52,944 nt of DNA, from NCBI RefSeq assembly GCF_000414115.1, contig NZ_AOPZ01000147.1:1-52944 (forward strand), given 5' to 3'. Each line of letters begins with the position of its first letter. The first letter of the stretch is position 1. Below the pieces are notes generated by a model. The model did not search any database. It saw only the letters and a list, made by a program, of their open reading frames with translations, and had not been told where the DNA came from. The position numbers were made by a program, and so were the translations under genes. Below are positions 9,001-15,696 of the stretch, piece by piece. This stretch comes from Streptomyces aurantiacus JA 4570 (lineage in GTDB: Bacteria; Actinomycetota; Actinomycetes; Streptomycetales; Streptomycetaceae).

Positions 9001-9514
9001 CCTTCGTGGACGGATGCGCCTGGTCCAGGACCTTGACCCGGCCGGTCTGCACCTCGGGGTGCTTGTCGAAGATCGCGCCGACCAGCCCCTCGTACCAGCC
9101 CCAGTCGCGCTCGCTCGCCGACGCCGCGTGCAGGCCCACCCAGCCGCCGCCCCCGCGGACGTACTTCTGCAGCGCCGCGCGCTGCGCGGCGTCGAGCAGA
9201 TCGCCCTTCTCCGGGGTCGAGTTGGTGTTGTTGAAGACGATGGCCTGGAAACGGCCGAGGTTGGCGTCCGTGAAGGCCGCCGCGTCGTCGGTGGCCTCCA
9301 CCTCGAAGCCGTTCTCGGCGCCCAGCTTCTTGATCGCCTCGATGCCCGCGGGGATGGACTCGTGCGGGTAGTTGGTGACCTTGGAGAAGACCAGAACCCG
9401 GAAGGCCGGGGCGGCCTCGGCGCGCGGTGGTGCGGTGAGGCCGAGGCCGACGAGGAGGGCGAGCAGGGCCGTGACGGCGATGCACGGCGAGAGAAGTCTT
9501 CGCGTGGAACTCAT
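6053..9514 (-). CDS. secreted ThuA-glucose/sorbosone dehydrogenase-PKD multidomain protein
   Basis: A 1153-residue secreted protein. A signal peptide (LLSPCIAVTALLALLVGLGL) ends near AEAA. Domains in order: ThuA-like trehalose-utilisation domain (about 35-270, starting FRVLVFSKVTNYPHESIPAG); glucose/sorbosone dehydrogenase beta-propeller (about 275-690; ELAVAPDRRVFFIQRTGKLK, VYAMGLRNPFRITTDPVSGA); a PKD domain (PVTYAWDFDGDGSTDSTAAN); a beta-sandwich that resembles a carbohydrate-binding module; and a C-terminal PKD domain (ASYHWDFGDNSKPG). The propeller family uses PQQ to oxidise sugars. ATG 9514 was chosen over the longer frame from 9586 because AGGGAG lies six bases before it. The promoter carries an AAGCGCTT operator. 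Confidence 0.88.
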   Translation of the reverse strand: MSSTRRLLSPCIAVTALLALLVGLGLTAPPRAEAAPAFRVLVFSKVTNYPHESIPAGIEAIKKLGAENGFEVEATDDAAAFTDANLGRFQAIVFNNTNSTPEKGDLLDAAQRAALQKYVRGGGGWVGLHAASASERDWGWYEGLVGAIFDKHPEVQTGRVKVLDQAHPSTKGLPELWERTEEWYNWRANPTGKVHTLAQIKVRDGVTGLDEGVDHPWSWCQNYDGGRSWYTAGGHAVSAFAEQGFLKHLLGGIQWAAGAKAGDCTATKTGAFQRTPLVTSDLADPFELAVAPDRRVFFIQRTGKLKVIDQETLKVTTALDFAYTPDMTSQSDGLLGLALDPGFAANHRLYLLHSDKTEKRINLSRFTEAGGKVDPASEKRLLTIPTLRGEGRANSHMAGSIAFDKKGDLYVATGDNTDPFASDGFTPIDEREGRRAWDAQGTSGNTNDLRGKVLRITPKDDGTYAVPEGNLFAPGTDKTRPEVYAMGLRNPFRITTDPVSGALLVADYGPDARQAVPDRGPEGTVEFNRITKAGNYGWPYCVGANTPFNDYDFAAQKPGAKFDCGKLVNDSPNNTGLRDLPPAKAADVWYAYSASEKFPELGTGGGGPMSGPVYDYDAGNPYRTKFPEYFEGKWFTYELTRQWFKVFSTQQKDQEFTDPRFPPAKAGDLHSINGIFPDMKWNQPFDADFGPDGAMYVIDFGLGSGTGRGGSNEGAGIYRIDYVADKRLPDARVSATPDNNGGAPLTVSFSSEGSGLPDGKPVTYAWDFDGDGSTDSTAANPRHTYTKKGRFTARLKVTGPGELTGLAVQEITVGNTRPTVTLQQPPDGGVFSFGDTIPFTVKVTDPEDRRIDCSKVVVQSQLGHDSHLHPLDNYTGCTGEIVTDSGDSHGPGQNLYYGITAQYTDKGAPGVPALTGSDALTLRTSLREAEHRTATGGAHEGAVTGSRPDASGGKRLIEIEHGDWVAFDPVHLKGVDSVTVGAASGGLGGNVEFRAGSPTGKLLGKVTVPNTGGWGNFISPTAQLARHDGTFKLYAVFTNPQWAEDKPDLLTVDWLHFNGPGVQKPPHARVTVGAAPDSGAPPLTVRLTGTPQLPTGREVASYHWDFGDNSKPGSPEGPTAEHTYPRAGAYTARLTVTDDKGDTTTGSVRITVK

Positions 9515-9646
9515 GGCGCTCCCTGGGCTTGGACGGCTGCCGGTCGCCGGGTGTGCGGTGAGTCGCTGGTGCGCGATGCGGTGCACGGTGCGCGATGCGG
9601 TGCTTCGGGGTGCGGCGGAGTGAGCCGTGCGGCGGGGCCGCAGGAT

Positions 9647-9662
9647 GGAAAGCGCTTACTCC
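9647..9662. promoter_or_regulatory. LacI-type operator of the ThuA/isomerase operon
   Basis: On the minus strand GGAGTAAGCGCTTTCC, a near-palindrome with AAGCGCTT at its centre, lies just after the predicted transcript start and about 130 bases before the ATG at 9514. It resembles the perfect palindrome at 1039-1052 in sequence and in position relative to its promoter. Confidence 0.55.
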
Positions 9663-9674
9663 GCAAGGCTGTTC

Positions 9675-9704
9675 AGCGTAGGTTCTGCTTCGGGGGAGGG
9701 TCAA
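9675..9704 (-). promoter_or_regulatory. promoter of the ThuA/isomerase operon
   Basis: Read on the minus strand, TTGACC (9704-9699) and TACGCT (9680-9675) are 18 bases apart. The -35 hexamer and spacing are identical to those of the ABC importer promoter at 992-1021. Confidence 0.55.
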
Positions 9705-9807
9705 TGGGTCGGAAGTGCCCCGAGCGGGGCGGGATTGACGTTCCGTGTGCGGGGGAGGGTGTGCCGGGAGAGTCGAGCCCCCGTCGCCCACGCAGAGGAG
9801 CACTCCG

Positions 9808-10821
9808 ATGCCGGAACACGACCACGCCGGCGAGGCGCCGGTCACGTACACCGCGGGACTGCTGACCGCGCCGGACGGCGTGCCCGTCGCGACATACACG
9901 TGGCTGCCCACCGGCGGCAGGCCCCGGGCCTTCGTGCAGATCGCGCACGGCGCCGCCGAACACGGCCTGCGCTACGACCGCTTCGCGCGGCACTTGACCG
10001 CGCACGGATACGGAGTGGTCGCCTCCGACCACCGCGGCCACGGCGCCACCGCGCAGTCCACGGGCGGGTACGGCGTGGCGGACACCGCAGGCGGCGCGGA
10101 CACCGCCGATGCCGCCGATACGACGGACGCCGTCAGCGGTGCCGACGCCTGGCGGGCGATCGTCGACGACCTGAAGGCCATCGGCGACCAGGTCCGCGCG
10201 CTGCACCCCGACGTCCCGGTCGTCCTGCTCGGCCACAGCCTCGGCTCGATGCTCGCCCGCGACTACGCCCAGGAGTACCCGGACTCCCTCGCGGGCCTGA
10301 TCCTGTCCGGTACGTTCCGCTCGCTGCCCGGGGCCGAGACGGACGGGGCGCTCGCCCGGCTCGGCGAGGAGATCGCCAAAGGCGGCCGCGCGGCGCGGTC
10401 GTCCTTCGTCGCGGAACTCTTCGCCGCCTTCAACGACCCCTATACGCACCGCACCGGCTTCGAGTGGCTGTCGCGCGACGAGGCGGAAGTGGACGCGTAC
10501 GTCGCCGACGAGCGCTGCGGGTTCCCGTTCTCGGCGGGCCTCTCGCGGGACTGGGTGCGCGCCGTCCGCAAGATCAACGATCCCCGGAACCTGGCCCGGA
10601 TCCCCGGCGATCTGCCCGTGCACGTGGCCGTCGGCACCCAGGACCCCTGCAACCAGGGGATGACGCTCGTGTACGAACTCCTGGAGGACCTCCGGTACGC
10701 GGGCGTGGAGGACCTGAGCTGGAAGGGCTATGAGGGCGCGCGGCACGAGATCCTCAACGAGACGAACCGCGACGAGGTGCAGCGGGACCTGACGGAGTGG
10801 CTGGACGCGCGGATTCCGTGA
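9808..10821 (+). CDS. alpha/beta hydrolase (monoacylglycerol lipase-like)
   Basis: A 337-residue serine hydrolase of the lysophospholipase/monoglyceride lipase group (Hydrolase_4 type). The oxyanion region is IAHGAAEHGLRYDRFARHLT, the nucleophile elbow LLGHSLGSMLARDYAQEYPD, the acid residue lies in VAVGTQDPCN and the final His in YEGARHEILNETNRDEV, the usual context for this family. No signal peptide, so cytoplasmic. Residues 85-115 hold an Ala/Asp/Thr-rich low-complexity insertion (ADTADAADTTDAVSGADA) unusual for the family. ATG 9808 has AGAGGAG seven bases upstream, which decides against the longer frame. Divergent from the ThuA gene. Confidence 0.9.
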   Translation: MPEHDHAGEAPVTYTAGLLTAPDGVPVATYTWLPTGGRPRAFVQIAHGAAEHGLRYDRFARHLTAHGYGVVASDHRGHGATAQSTGGYGVADTAGGADTADAADTTDAVSGADAWRAIVDDLKAIGDQVRALHPDVPVVLLGHSLGSMLARDYAQEYPDSLAGLILSGTFRSLPGAETDGALARLGEEIAKGGRAARSSFVAELFAAFNDPYTHRTGFEWLSRDEAEVDAYVADERCGFPFSAGLSRDWVRAVRKINDPRNLARIPGDLPVHVAVGTQDPCNQGMTLVYELLEDLRYAGVEDLSWKGYEGARHEILNETNRDEVQRDLTEWLDARIP

Positions 10822-10847
10822 GGCGGCCGGGGCGGCCCGTTCGTCGC

Positions 10848-10893
10848 GGGGCGGCCCGGCGGACGATTGGCGGGGCGGCCCGGCGGGCGATTG
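10848..10893. repeat. 24-base tandem direct repeat, one mismatch
   Basis: GGGGCGGCCCGGCGG followed by CGATTG occurs at 10848-10869 and again at 10872-10893 in the space between two genes; one base differs. No function seen. Confidence 0.85.
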
Positions 10894-10920
10894 TCAGTCG
10901 GCTTGGCTACGGTTCTGGCC

Positions 10921-11277
10921 ATGGTCAACGCCGACGACGTACGCCGCACCGCCCTCGCCCTGCCGGACACCACGGAGAAGATCGCCTGGAGCATGCCGAC
11001 CTTCCGGGTCGCGGGAAAGATGTTCGCCACGCTGCCCGAGGAGGAGACGTCCATCGCCGTGCGCTGCCCGAAGCTGGAGCGGGACGAGCTGGTGCTCGCC
11101 GAGCCGGACAAGTTCTGGATCGCCGACCACGAGGCGAGCTTCGCCTGGGTGCGGGTGCGGCTCAAGGCCGTCGACCAGGACGAGCTGGCCGACATCCTCG
11201 CCGACTCCTGGCGCCAGGCCGCGCCCACCCGACTCCTGGACAGCCACCCGGAGTTGGGGGTGCCGAACGCGGGGTGA
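10921..11277 (+). CDS. MmcQ/YjbR family protein
   Basis: A 118-residue single-domain protein of the MmcQ/YjbR family, which has a DNA-binding-like double-wing fold. Recognisable stretches are LALPDTTEKIAWSMPTFRVA, GKMFATL and LADILADSWRQAAPTRL near the C-terminus. The function of the family is not established. Monocistronic, between the hydrolase and the MFS gene. ATG 10921 is taken as the start, since the family begins just before the LALP segment. Confidence 0.85.
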   Translation: MVNADDVRRTALALPDTTEKIAWSMPTFRVAGKMFATLPEEETSIAVRCPKLERDELVLAEPDKFWIADHEASFAWVRVRLKAVDQDELADILADSWRQAAPTRLLDSHPELGVPNAG

Positions 11278-11425
11278 CCGGACGCGGCGGGGGAGCGGGG
11301 GCGGGGGCGCGTCCCCGGCTCCGGGCGGCGCGTAAATCCGGCTGAGCCCGGCCGGATCGCGTGGCATGATCCTGCGCGGTCGTGCCGTCGGCGCAGCGCC
11401 GTCGGCGGTCAGCGGAGGGGCGGGT

Positions 11426-12934
11426 ATGTCAGGGGCGTCGTCCGGGGGATCAGGGGGTTCGGGGGACTCGGCGGGTGCGGGCGAGGGCATCGCGGGTCCG
11501 GGGAAAGGCTTTGCGGGGCCGGGGGAATCGGGGCGTGCCGCAGCGGGCTTGTGGTCGCGGGACTTCGGGCTCTTCTTCGTGGCGCGGGCCGTCGCCAAGC
11601 TCGGCGACACGATGCTGCCCGTCGCGCTGGCCGCCGGACTGCTGCGGCACGGGTACGGCGCGGGGGCCGTCGGGCTCGCGATGGCCGCGACCGCCGCCTG
11701 CTTCGCGTCGCTCGTCGTCTTCGGCGGTGTCTTCGCCGACCGGTTCAGCACCCGGCTGCTGATGATCGGCGCCGACGTCGCCCGGCTCGGCACGCAGGCC
11801 CTCGCCGCCGGCCTCTTCTTCACCGGCCATGTGGTGCTGTGGCAGATCTGCGTGATCGGCGCGGTCAACGGCGCCGCGGCCGCGGTGTTCCAGCCGGGCG
11901 TCGCCAGCACCGTGCCCCGGCTCGCCGCGGACGTGCAGAAGGCCAACGGCGCCATCCGGGTCGCCGAATCCGGCGCCCAGCTCGCGGGCCCCGCCGTCGC
12001 GGGCGTGCTCGTCGGCCTCGCCTCACCCGGCGCCGTCTTCGCCGCGCACGCCGGCACGTACGCGCTGAGCGCCCTGTGCCTGCTGCTGCTCCGGCTGCCG
12101 CCCGCCGCGCCCGGCAGTCGCGCGCCCAGCCTCGGCTTCAAGCGCGATCTCGCCGTCGGCTGGCGGGAGTTCCGCGCCCGCACCTGGCTATGGGGCGTCA
12201 TCGCCATCTGGTGCGTCCTGATGATCACGGTCACCGGCCCGACCACGCCCCTGGTGGCCGTCACCGTCGTCGAACAGCACGGCTCGGGCGCGTACGGCCT
12301 GGTCAACTCGGCGCTCGGTGCGGGCACCGTCGTCGGGGGTGTGATCGCCCTGCGGCTGCGGCCCCGGCGGATGCTGCGTGCCGGGGCGCTCGCCCTCATC
12401 GGCTTCGCCGCGTTTCCGGCGTCCGTCGGGGCGCAGCTCGGTGTGGGGCTGATGGTGGTGGGGGCGGTGGTCGCGGGGGCGGGGACGTCGTTCTGGGCGG
12501 TGATGTGGGCTACCAGCGTGCAGACGCAGGTGCCGGTGGATGTCCTCAACCGCATTCACGCCTACGACGTGGCGGGGTCGCTGGCGATGCTGCCCGTGGG
12601 GCAGGCGTTGGCGGGGCCTGCGGCTGCTGCGTTCGGCGCGGAGCGGGTGTTGCTCATGGGGGGTGTGATGGTGCTGGTGGTGTGTGGGGCGTTGTTGTCC
12701 GTGGCTGAGATACGGGGGCTGGTGCGGGTGGGGGCGGGGCCTGCGGCGGGCTCCCCAATCCCGCCCCTTCCCGAAACTGGGGCTCCCCCAGACCCCGCTC
12801 CTCAAACGCCGGAGGGGCTAGAACTCAGCGGCACATTCTCCGCCCGTCCGGCGGGCAGAAAGCCACTGATCCGCTCGCGCAGCGACTTCGCGTCCAGGCC
12901 GTGCGCCCGCACATGCTCCTCCACGCGGCCGTAG
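11426..12934 (+). CDS. MFS transporter with a run-on C-terminus
   Basis: A 502-residue member of the major facilitator superfamily, closest in feel to the MFS_3/enterobactin-exporter-like group. After a Gly/Ser-rich leader, membrane segments start at about residue 40 (FGLFFVARAVAKLGDTMLPV) and the A-loop motif GGVFADRFSTRLLM is present, with about 12 segments to residue 430. The last 65 residues (from PIPPLPETGAPPDPAPQTPE) are not membrane protein: they are translated from a dispersed intergenic element and then from the antisense strand of the transketolase gene, overlapping it by 133 bases. The original stop codon was probably lost. ATG 11426 has GGAGGGG five bases upstream. Substrate unknown. 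Confidence 0.88.
   Translation: MSGASSGGSGGSGDSAGAGEGIAGPGKGFAGPGESGRAAAGLWSRDFGLFFVARAVAKLGDTMLPVALAAGLLRHGYGAGAVGLAMAATAACFASLVVFGGVFADRFSTRLLMIGADVARLGTQALAAGLFFTGHVVLWQICVIGAVNGAAAAVFQPGVASTVPRLAADVQKANGAIRVAESGAQLAGPAVAGVLVGLASPGAVFAAHAGTYALSALCLLLLRLPPAAPGSRAPSLGFKRDLAVGWREFRARTWLWGVIAIWCVLMITVTGPTTPLVAVTVVEQHGSGAYGLVNSALGAGTVVGGVIALRLRPRRMLRAGALALIGFAAFPASVGAQLGVGLMVVGAVVAGAGTSFWAVMWATSVQTQVPVDVLNRIHAYDVAGSLAMLPVGQALAGPAAAAFGAERVLLMGGVMVLVVCGALLSVAEIRGLVRVGAGPAAGSPIPPLPETGAPPDPAPQTPEGLELSGTFSARPAGRKPLIRSRSDFASRPCARTCSSTRP
12750..12822. repeat. dispersed Streptomyces intergenic element
   Basis: A sequence with CTCCTCAAACGCCGGAGGGG at its right end and GGGGCTCCCCCAGACCCCG before it. I recall very similar strings between many Streptomyces genes. 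Here it lies between convergent genes, supplies the stop codon of the transketolase subunit on one strand and is read through by the MFS frame on the other. A shorter relative, GGGGCGCAGCCCC, is at 21-33. Confidence 0.5.
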
Positions 12935-13746
12935 CGCCGCAGCTCGCGGCGGCCCACGCCGAGCCCGAGCACCCGGTGCGGAACATCCACGAGGGCGTCG
13001 TTCGCGGCGGCCGCCGACGTACCGGCGAGGTACGGCTCGACGAGCACGACGTCAGCCGCCCCACCCGCCACGGCCCCGCGCAGCGACGCCGCGTCGAACG
13101 GCCGCACCGTCGTGGCGTACAGCACCGTCACGTCCAGCCCCTCCGTCGCCGCGAGCACCTGGTCGAGCAGCGGTCCCACGGCGACCACGACCCCGCGCCG
13201 CCCCTCGCGCACGGTCAGGAACCGCGCACCGTCCACCGGCATCGGCGCCGCGTTGGCCTGCGCGGACAGGCGTACGTACACCTTGTCGTCGCCCGCGGCG
13301 ACCGCGTGCCGCAGCAGCGTCTCGGCCTCGTCCGGGTGGCCCGGCACATGCACGCTCCAGCCGTCCAGCGTGTCGAGGAGCGCGACGTCGCCCGGCGCCA
13401 TGTGCGTGAAACCGCCCTCCGGCCAGTCGAACGACGCCGCCGCGCTGACCAGGACGCCGCCCAGGTCCTGATGCCCGAAGTCCAGCTTGATCTGCTCGAA
13501 GGGCCGCTCCACCAGGAAGCTGGCGAAGGTGTGCACGACGGGCCGCAGCCCCGCGAGCGCGAGCCCGGCACCGGCGCCGACGAGCAGCTGCTCCCTGATG
13601 CCGACATTGATGACCCGGTCGGGATGGGTCCGCATCACCTCCTTGAAGGCGTCCTTGCCGATCTCGGCGAGCACGACGGCGACGCGCGGATCCTCGTCGA
13701 GCATCCGCGCCATGACGGGGGCGAAACGGTCACGCATGGTGTCCAT
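12802..13746 (-). CDS. transketolase C-terminal subunit (pyrimidine-binding and C-terminal domains)
   Basis: A 314-residue half-transketolase, the beta partner of the gene just upstream. It holds the pyrimidine-binding domain (about 1-170; VINVGIREQLLVGAGAGLAL contains the conserved Glu that activates the thiamine ring) and the C-terminal domain (about 180-300). With the N-terminal subunit it would move two-carbon units between sugar phosphates, or act on a specialised substrate as split transketolases in secondary metabolism do. The last residues (SSSPSGV) are coded by the dispersed element at 12750-12822, so the C-terminus has been altered. It starts 31 bases after the upstream gene. Confidence 0.88.
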   Translation of the reverse strand: MDTMRDRFAPVMARMLDEDPRVAVVLAEIGKDAFKEVMRTHPDRVINVGIREQLLVGAGAGLALAGLRPVVHTFASFLVERPFEQIKLDFGHQDLGGVLVSAAASFDWPEGGFTHMAPGDVALLDTLDGWSVHVPGHPDEAETLLRHAVAAGDDKVYVRLSAQANAAPMPVDGARFLTVREGRRGVVVAVGPLLDQVLAATEGLDVTVLYATTVRPFDAASLRGAVAGGAADVVLVEPYLAGTSAAAANDALVDVPHRVLGLGVGRRELRRYGRVEEHVRAHGLDAKSLRERISGFLPAGRAENVPLSSSPSGV

Positions 13747-13776
13747 GGGGAGGTTGTCCTTTCGGGAGGATCGGGC

Positions 13777-14478
13777 TCAGGCGGACTTGGATTCCACGCG
13801 GGCGACGACCACGTGCGGCCGCCCGGGGTGCGGCGCCGTGAACGCCTCGTACAGCGCCTCGTGATCGCGGCCATCGACGGTGAGCGCGGACCAGCCCGCC
13901 GCCTCGAACCGGGCGGCGATGCCGCCGGGCCGGGCGTAGCTGGCCGACGCGTTGTCGATCACCAGGGTGTGCAGCCGTTCCAGGCCGGCCGGTCCGGCGA
14001 AGGCGATCGCCTCGTGATTGCTGCCCTCGTCCAGCTCGGCGTCCCCGACGAGCACCCACACCCGCGGGTCGGTGAGGCCGCGGGCGCGCAGGCCGAGGGC
14101 CGTGCCGACCGCCAGCGGCAGGCCGTGCCCGAGGGAGCCGCTGCCGATCTCGGCGCCCGGCACCAGGACGCGGTCCGGGTGGTGCCCGAGCGGGGAGTCG
14201 TACCCCCCGAAACCCTCCAGCCAGTCGACCGGCAGGAAGCCCTTGGCCGCGAGGACGGCGTAGTACGCCATCGGCCCGTGCCCCTTGGACAGCAGGAACC
14301 GGTCGCGCCCCGGATCGTCCGCGCGGGCGGGTGTGACCCTGAGCACGCGGTCGTAGAGCACCCACAGCGCGTCGAGCGTGGACGTCGCCGCGGGGCCGTG
14401 CTTCTCGTCGCCCGTCATCCGGCCCATGAGGCGGGGCAGGTCCGTGTACGTGAAGGTGTGCTCCGTTGTCGTCGTCAT
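13777..14478 (-). CDS. transketolase N-terminal subunit (TPP-binding)
   Basis: A 233-residue half-transketolase with the thiamine pyrophosphate domain. Conserved stretches are [40 protein letters not shown] and the TPP motif, which begins [13 protein letters not shown] and ends near VIDN. The motif has GDA where most members have GDG; Asp, which holds the metal, is kept. Slightly shorter than usual for such subunits (about 270-290). Its promoter contains a SoxR-type box and its ATG is at the predicted transcript start, so the pair may be induced by redox-active compounds. Confidence 0.88.
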   Translation of the reverse strand: MTTTTEHTFTYTDLPRLMGRMTGDEKHGPAATSTLDALWVLYDRVLRVTPARADDPGRDRFLLSKGHGPMAYYAVLAAKGFLPVDWLEGFGGYDSPLGHHPDRVLVPGAEIGSGSLGHGLPLAVGTALGLRARGLTDPRVWVLVGDAELDEGSNHEAIAFAGPAGLERLHTLVIDNASASYARPGGIAARFEAAGWSALTVDGRDHEALYEAFTAPHPGRPHVVVARVESKSA

Positions 14479-14485
14479 GCCGACG

Positions 14486-14516
14486 AGCGTGCAACCTCAA
14501 GCAAACTTGAGGTCAA
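14486..14516 (-). promoter_or_regulatory. SoxR-type box in the transketolase promoter
   Basis: The 18-base perfect inverted repeat CCTCAAG-CAAA-CTTGAGG (14495-14512) differs from the E. coli soxS box, as I remember it, at two central positions. On the minus strand TTGACC (14516-14511) is followed by a 19-base spacer and CACGCT (14491-14486). A 19-base spacer with the box inside it is the hallmark of MerR/SoxR-activated promoters. The transcript would begin at or next to the ATG at 14478, so it is leaderless. Confidence 0.6.
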
Positions 14517-14604
14517 GCGAGGGAAGGCGTGAGCGATCACGGCCCGGAGTGCGGTATTGTTTCGGTGCGCGTTCGGCCAGGGGAAACCCCAGGTCAGCGG
14601 GCAA

Positions 14605-14681
<77 letters not shown>

Positions 14682-14696
14682 GCTTCACAGCAGGTC

Positions 14697-14732
14697 GAAG
14701 GCCGCTTTCGCAGAGATGCGAGAGTGGCCTTC
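14697..14732 (+). terminator. hairpin after tRNA-Pro
   Basis: GAAGGCCGCTTTCGC and GCGAGAGTGGCCTTC form a long, slightly imperfect stem around AGAGAT, 15 bases after the CCA end. No T run, as is common in Streptomyces. Confidence 0.6.
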
Positions 14733-15063
14733 AGTGCTGTCCGGGGGTGCCCCCCCCGCCACGGCGCCGCACCGTCGCATTGCGGTCGGCGTGACGTGAT
14801 GCGCGCGGTGACTTCACGGGCGCGTCGATGAAAGCGGCGTAATTTTCACCCGGCCCGGTCGGGTTTGTCGCCGGAATTTCAGAACACCGGACGGGCCGAA
14901 TTGGCCAGAGTGCGGGAATCGGGCCGATGGGCCACAACGCCCTGGCCACGGCCGGGCACGGCCGCCTAGGATCGCCGACGCGAACCTGCACCGGCGGCGC
15001 ACGGCCCGCGCGTCGCCCCCTCACGACCGGAGAATTTCGGGGGAAATTCAAGGGGGAGTGGAA
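14733..15063 (+). promoter_or_regulatory. control region of the BacA-like operon
   Basis: No gene is seen in this 331-base stretch. TAGGAT at 14967-14972 is a consensus -10 box for the main sigma factor; no strong -35 accompanies it. It would give a leader of about 85 bases before the ATG at 15064. Inverted CGGCCCG/CGGGCCG copies near 14853 and 14893 are a possible regulator site. AGGGGGAG directly precedes the first ATG. Confidence 0.4.
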
Positions 15064-15696
15064 ATGATGACGGGGGAACAAGTGAGCGTCGTCCATTTAC
15101 CGTCCGCGGAGCCCGAGCCGGGGGTGATGCCGCCCGCTCAGCCGGGCGCGGAGCCGCCCGCGACGGTCGGTGAGATCCGGTATCTGCACACCCTGGGCCC
15201 GACCGGGACCAACCTGGAGTCCGCGGCCCACCTGTGGCTCCGGCGGCGAGGACGCGCCGACGGGCAGGTCGTCCTGCACACCTCCCTGGAGAGCGCCATG
15301 GACAGCGTGCCCAGGACCGGCGAACACGCGCTCCTCGCCTGCGCCGTCTACCCCGAACTGCACACCCTCGTCTTCGGCAACCTGCACACCTGCCGCATGG
15401 TGGACTGCTTCCTGTGGCCCACCCACGAGATGGTGCTCGCCGCCCCGCCCGGCGCCCGCGCCGAACCGCGCACCGTGGCCACCCACCCCGCCCCCGCCGG
15501 ACTCGTACCGCCCGCGAGCACCCGGCAGCTGGTGACCAGCAACGCGCAGGCCGCCATCGACTGCGCCGACGGCCGCGCCGACGCGTGCGTCACCACCGTC
15601 GTCGCCGCGCGCGCCCACGGCCTGCGGGTCGTCACCAGCTTCGGCGAGGTACCGATGGTCTTCACCGTCCACCAGGTACGGGAGACCCCTCGATGA
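15064..15696 (+). CDS. prephenate decarboxylase (BacA)-like protein
   Basis: A 210-residue single-domain protein of the prephenate dehydratase fold. LHTLGPTGTNLESAAHLWLR is the conserved first strand and loop. Near the end, GLRVVTSFGEVPMVFTVHQV takes the place of the segment that in true dehydratases carries the catalytic Thr-Arg-Phe motif; no TRF is present. There is also no ACT regulatory domain. Loss of TRF, a length near 205 and the ending GLxxVxxFxxxPM match BacA of bacilysin synthesis, which decarboxylates prephenate without aromatising it. I therefore favour a decarboxylase giving a dihydro-hydroxyphenylpyruvate over a dehydratase. First gene of a six-gene operon; ATGA overlap with the next gene. 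Confidence 0.7.
   Translation: MMTGEQVSVVHLPSAEPEPGVMPPAQPGAEPPATVGEIRYLHTLGPTGTNLESAAHLWLRRRGRADGQVVLHTSLESAMDSVPRTGEHALLACAVYPELHTLVFGNLHTCRMVDCFLWPTHEMVLAAPPGARAEPRTVATHPAPAGLVPPASTRQLVTSNAQAAIDCADGRADACVTTVVAARAHGLRVVTSFGEVPMVFTVHQVRETPR

Noticed and set aside
6602..9865. A 1087-codon frame on the plus strand over the ThuA gene
   Set aside because: Low-complexity Arg/Val/Gly sequence from high GC codon bias; the minus strand has signal peptide, ThuA, dehydrogenase and PKD domains.
15064..15696. Primary prephenate dehydratase (pheA)
   Set aside because: No TRF motif and no ACT domain; the protein ends in a BacA-like manner and sits in an accessory operon.
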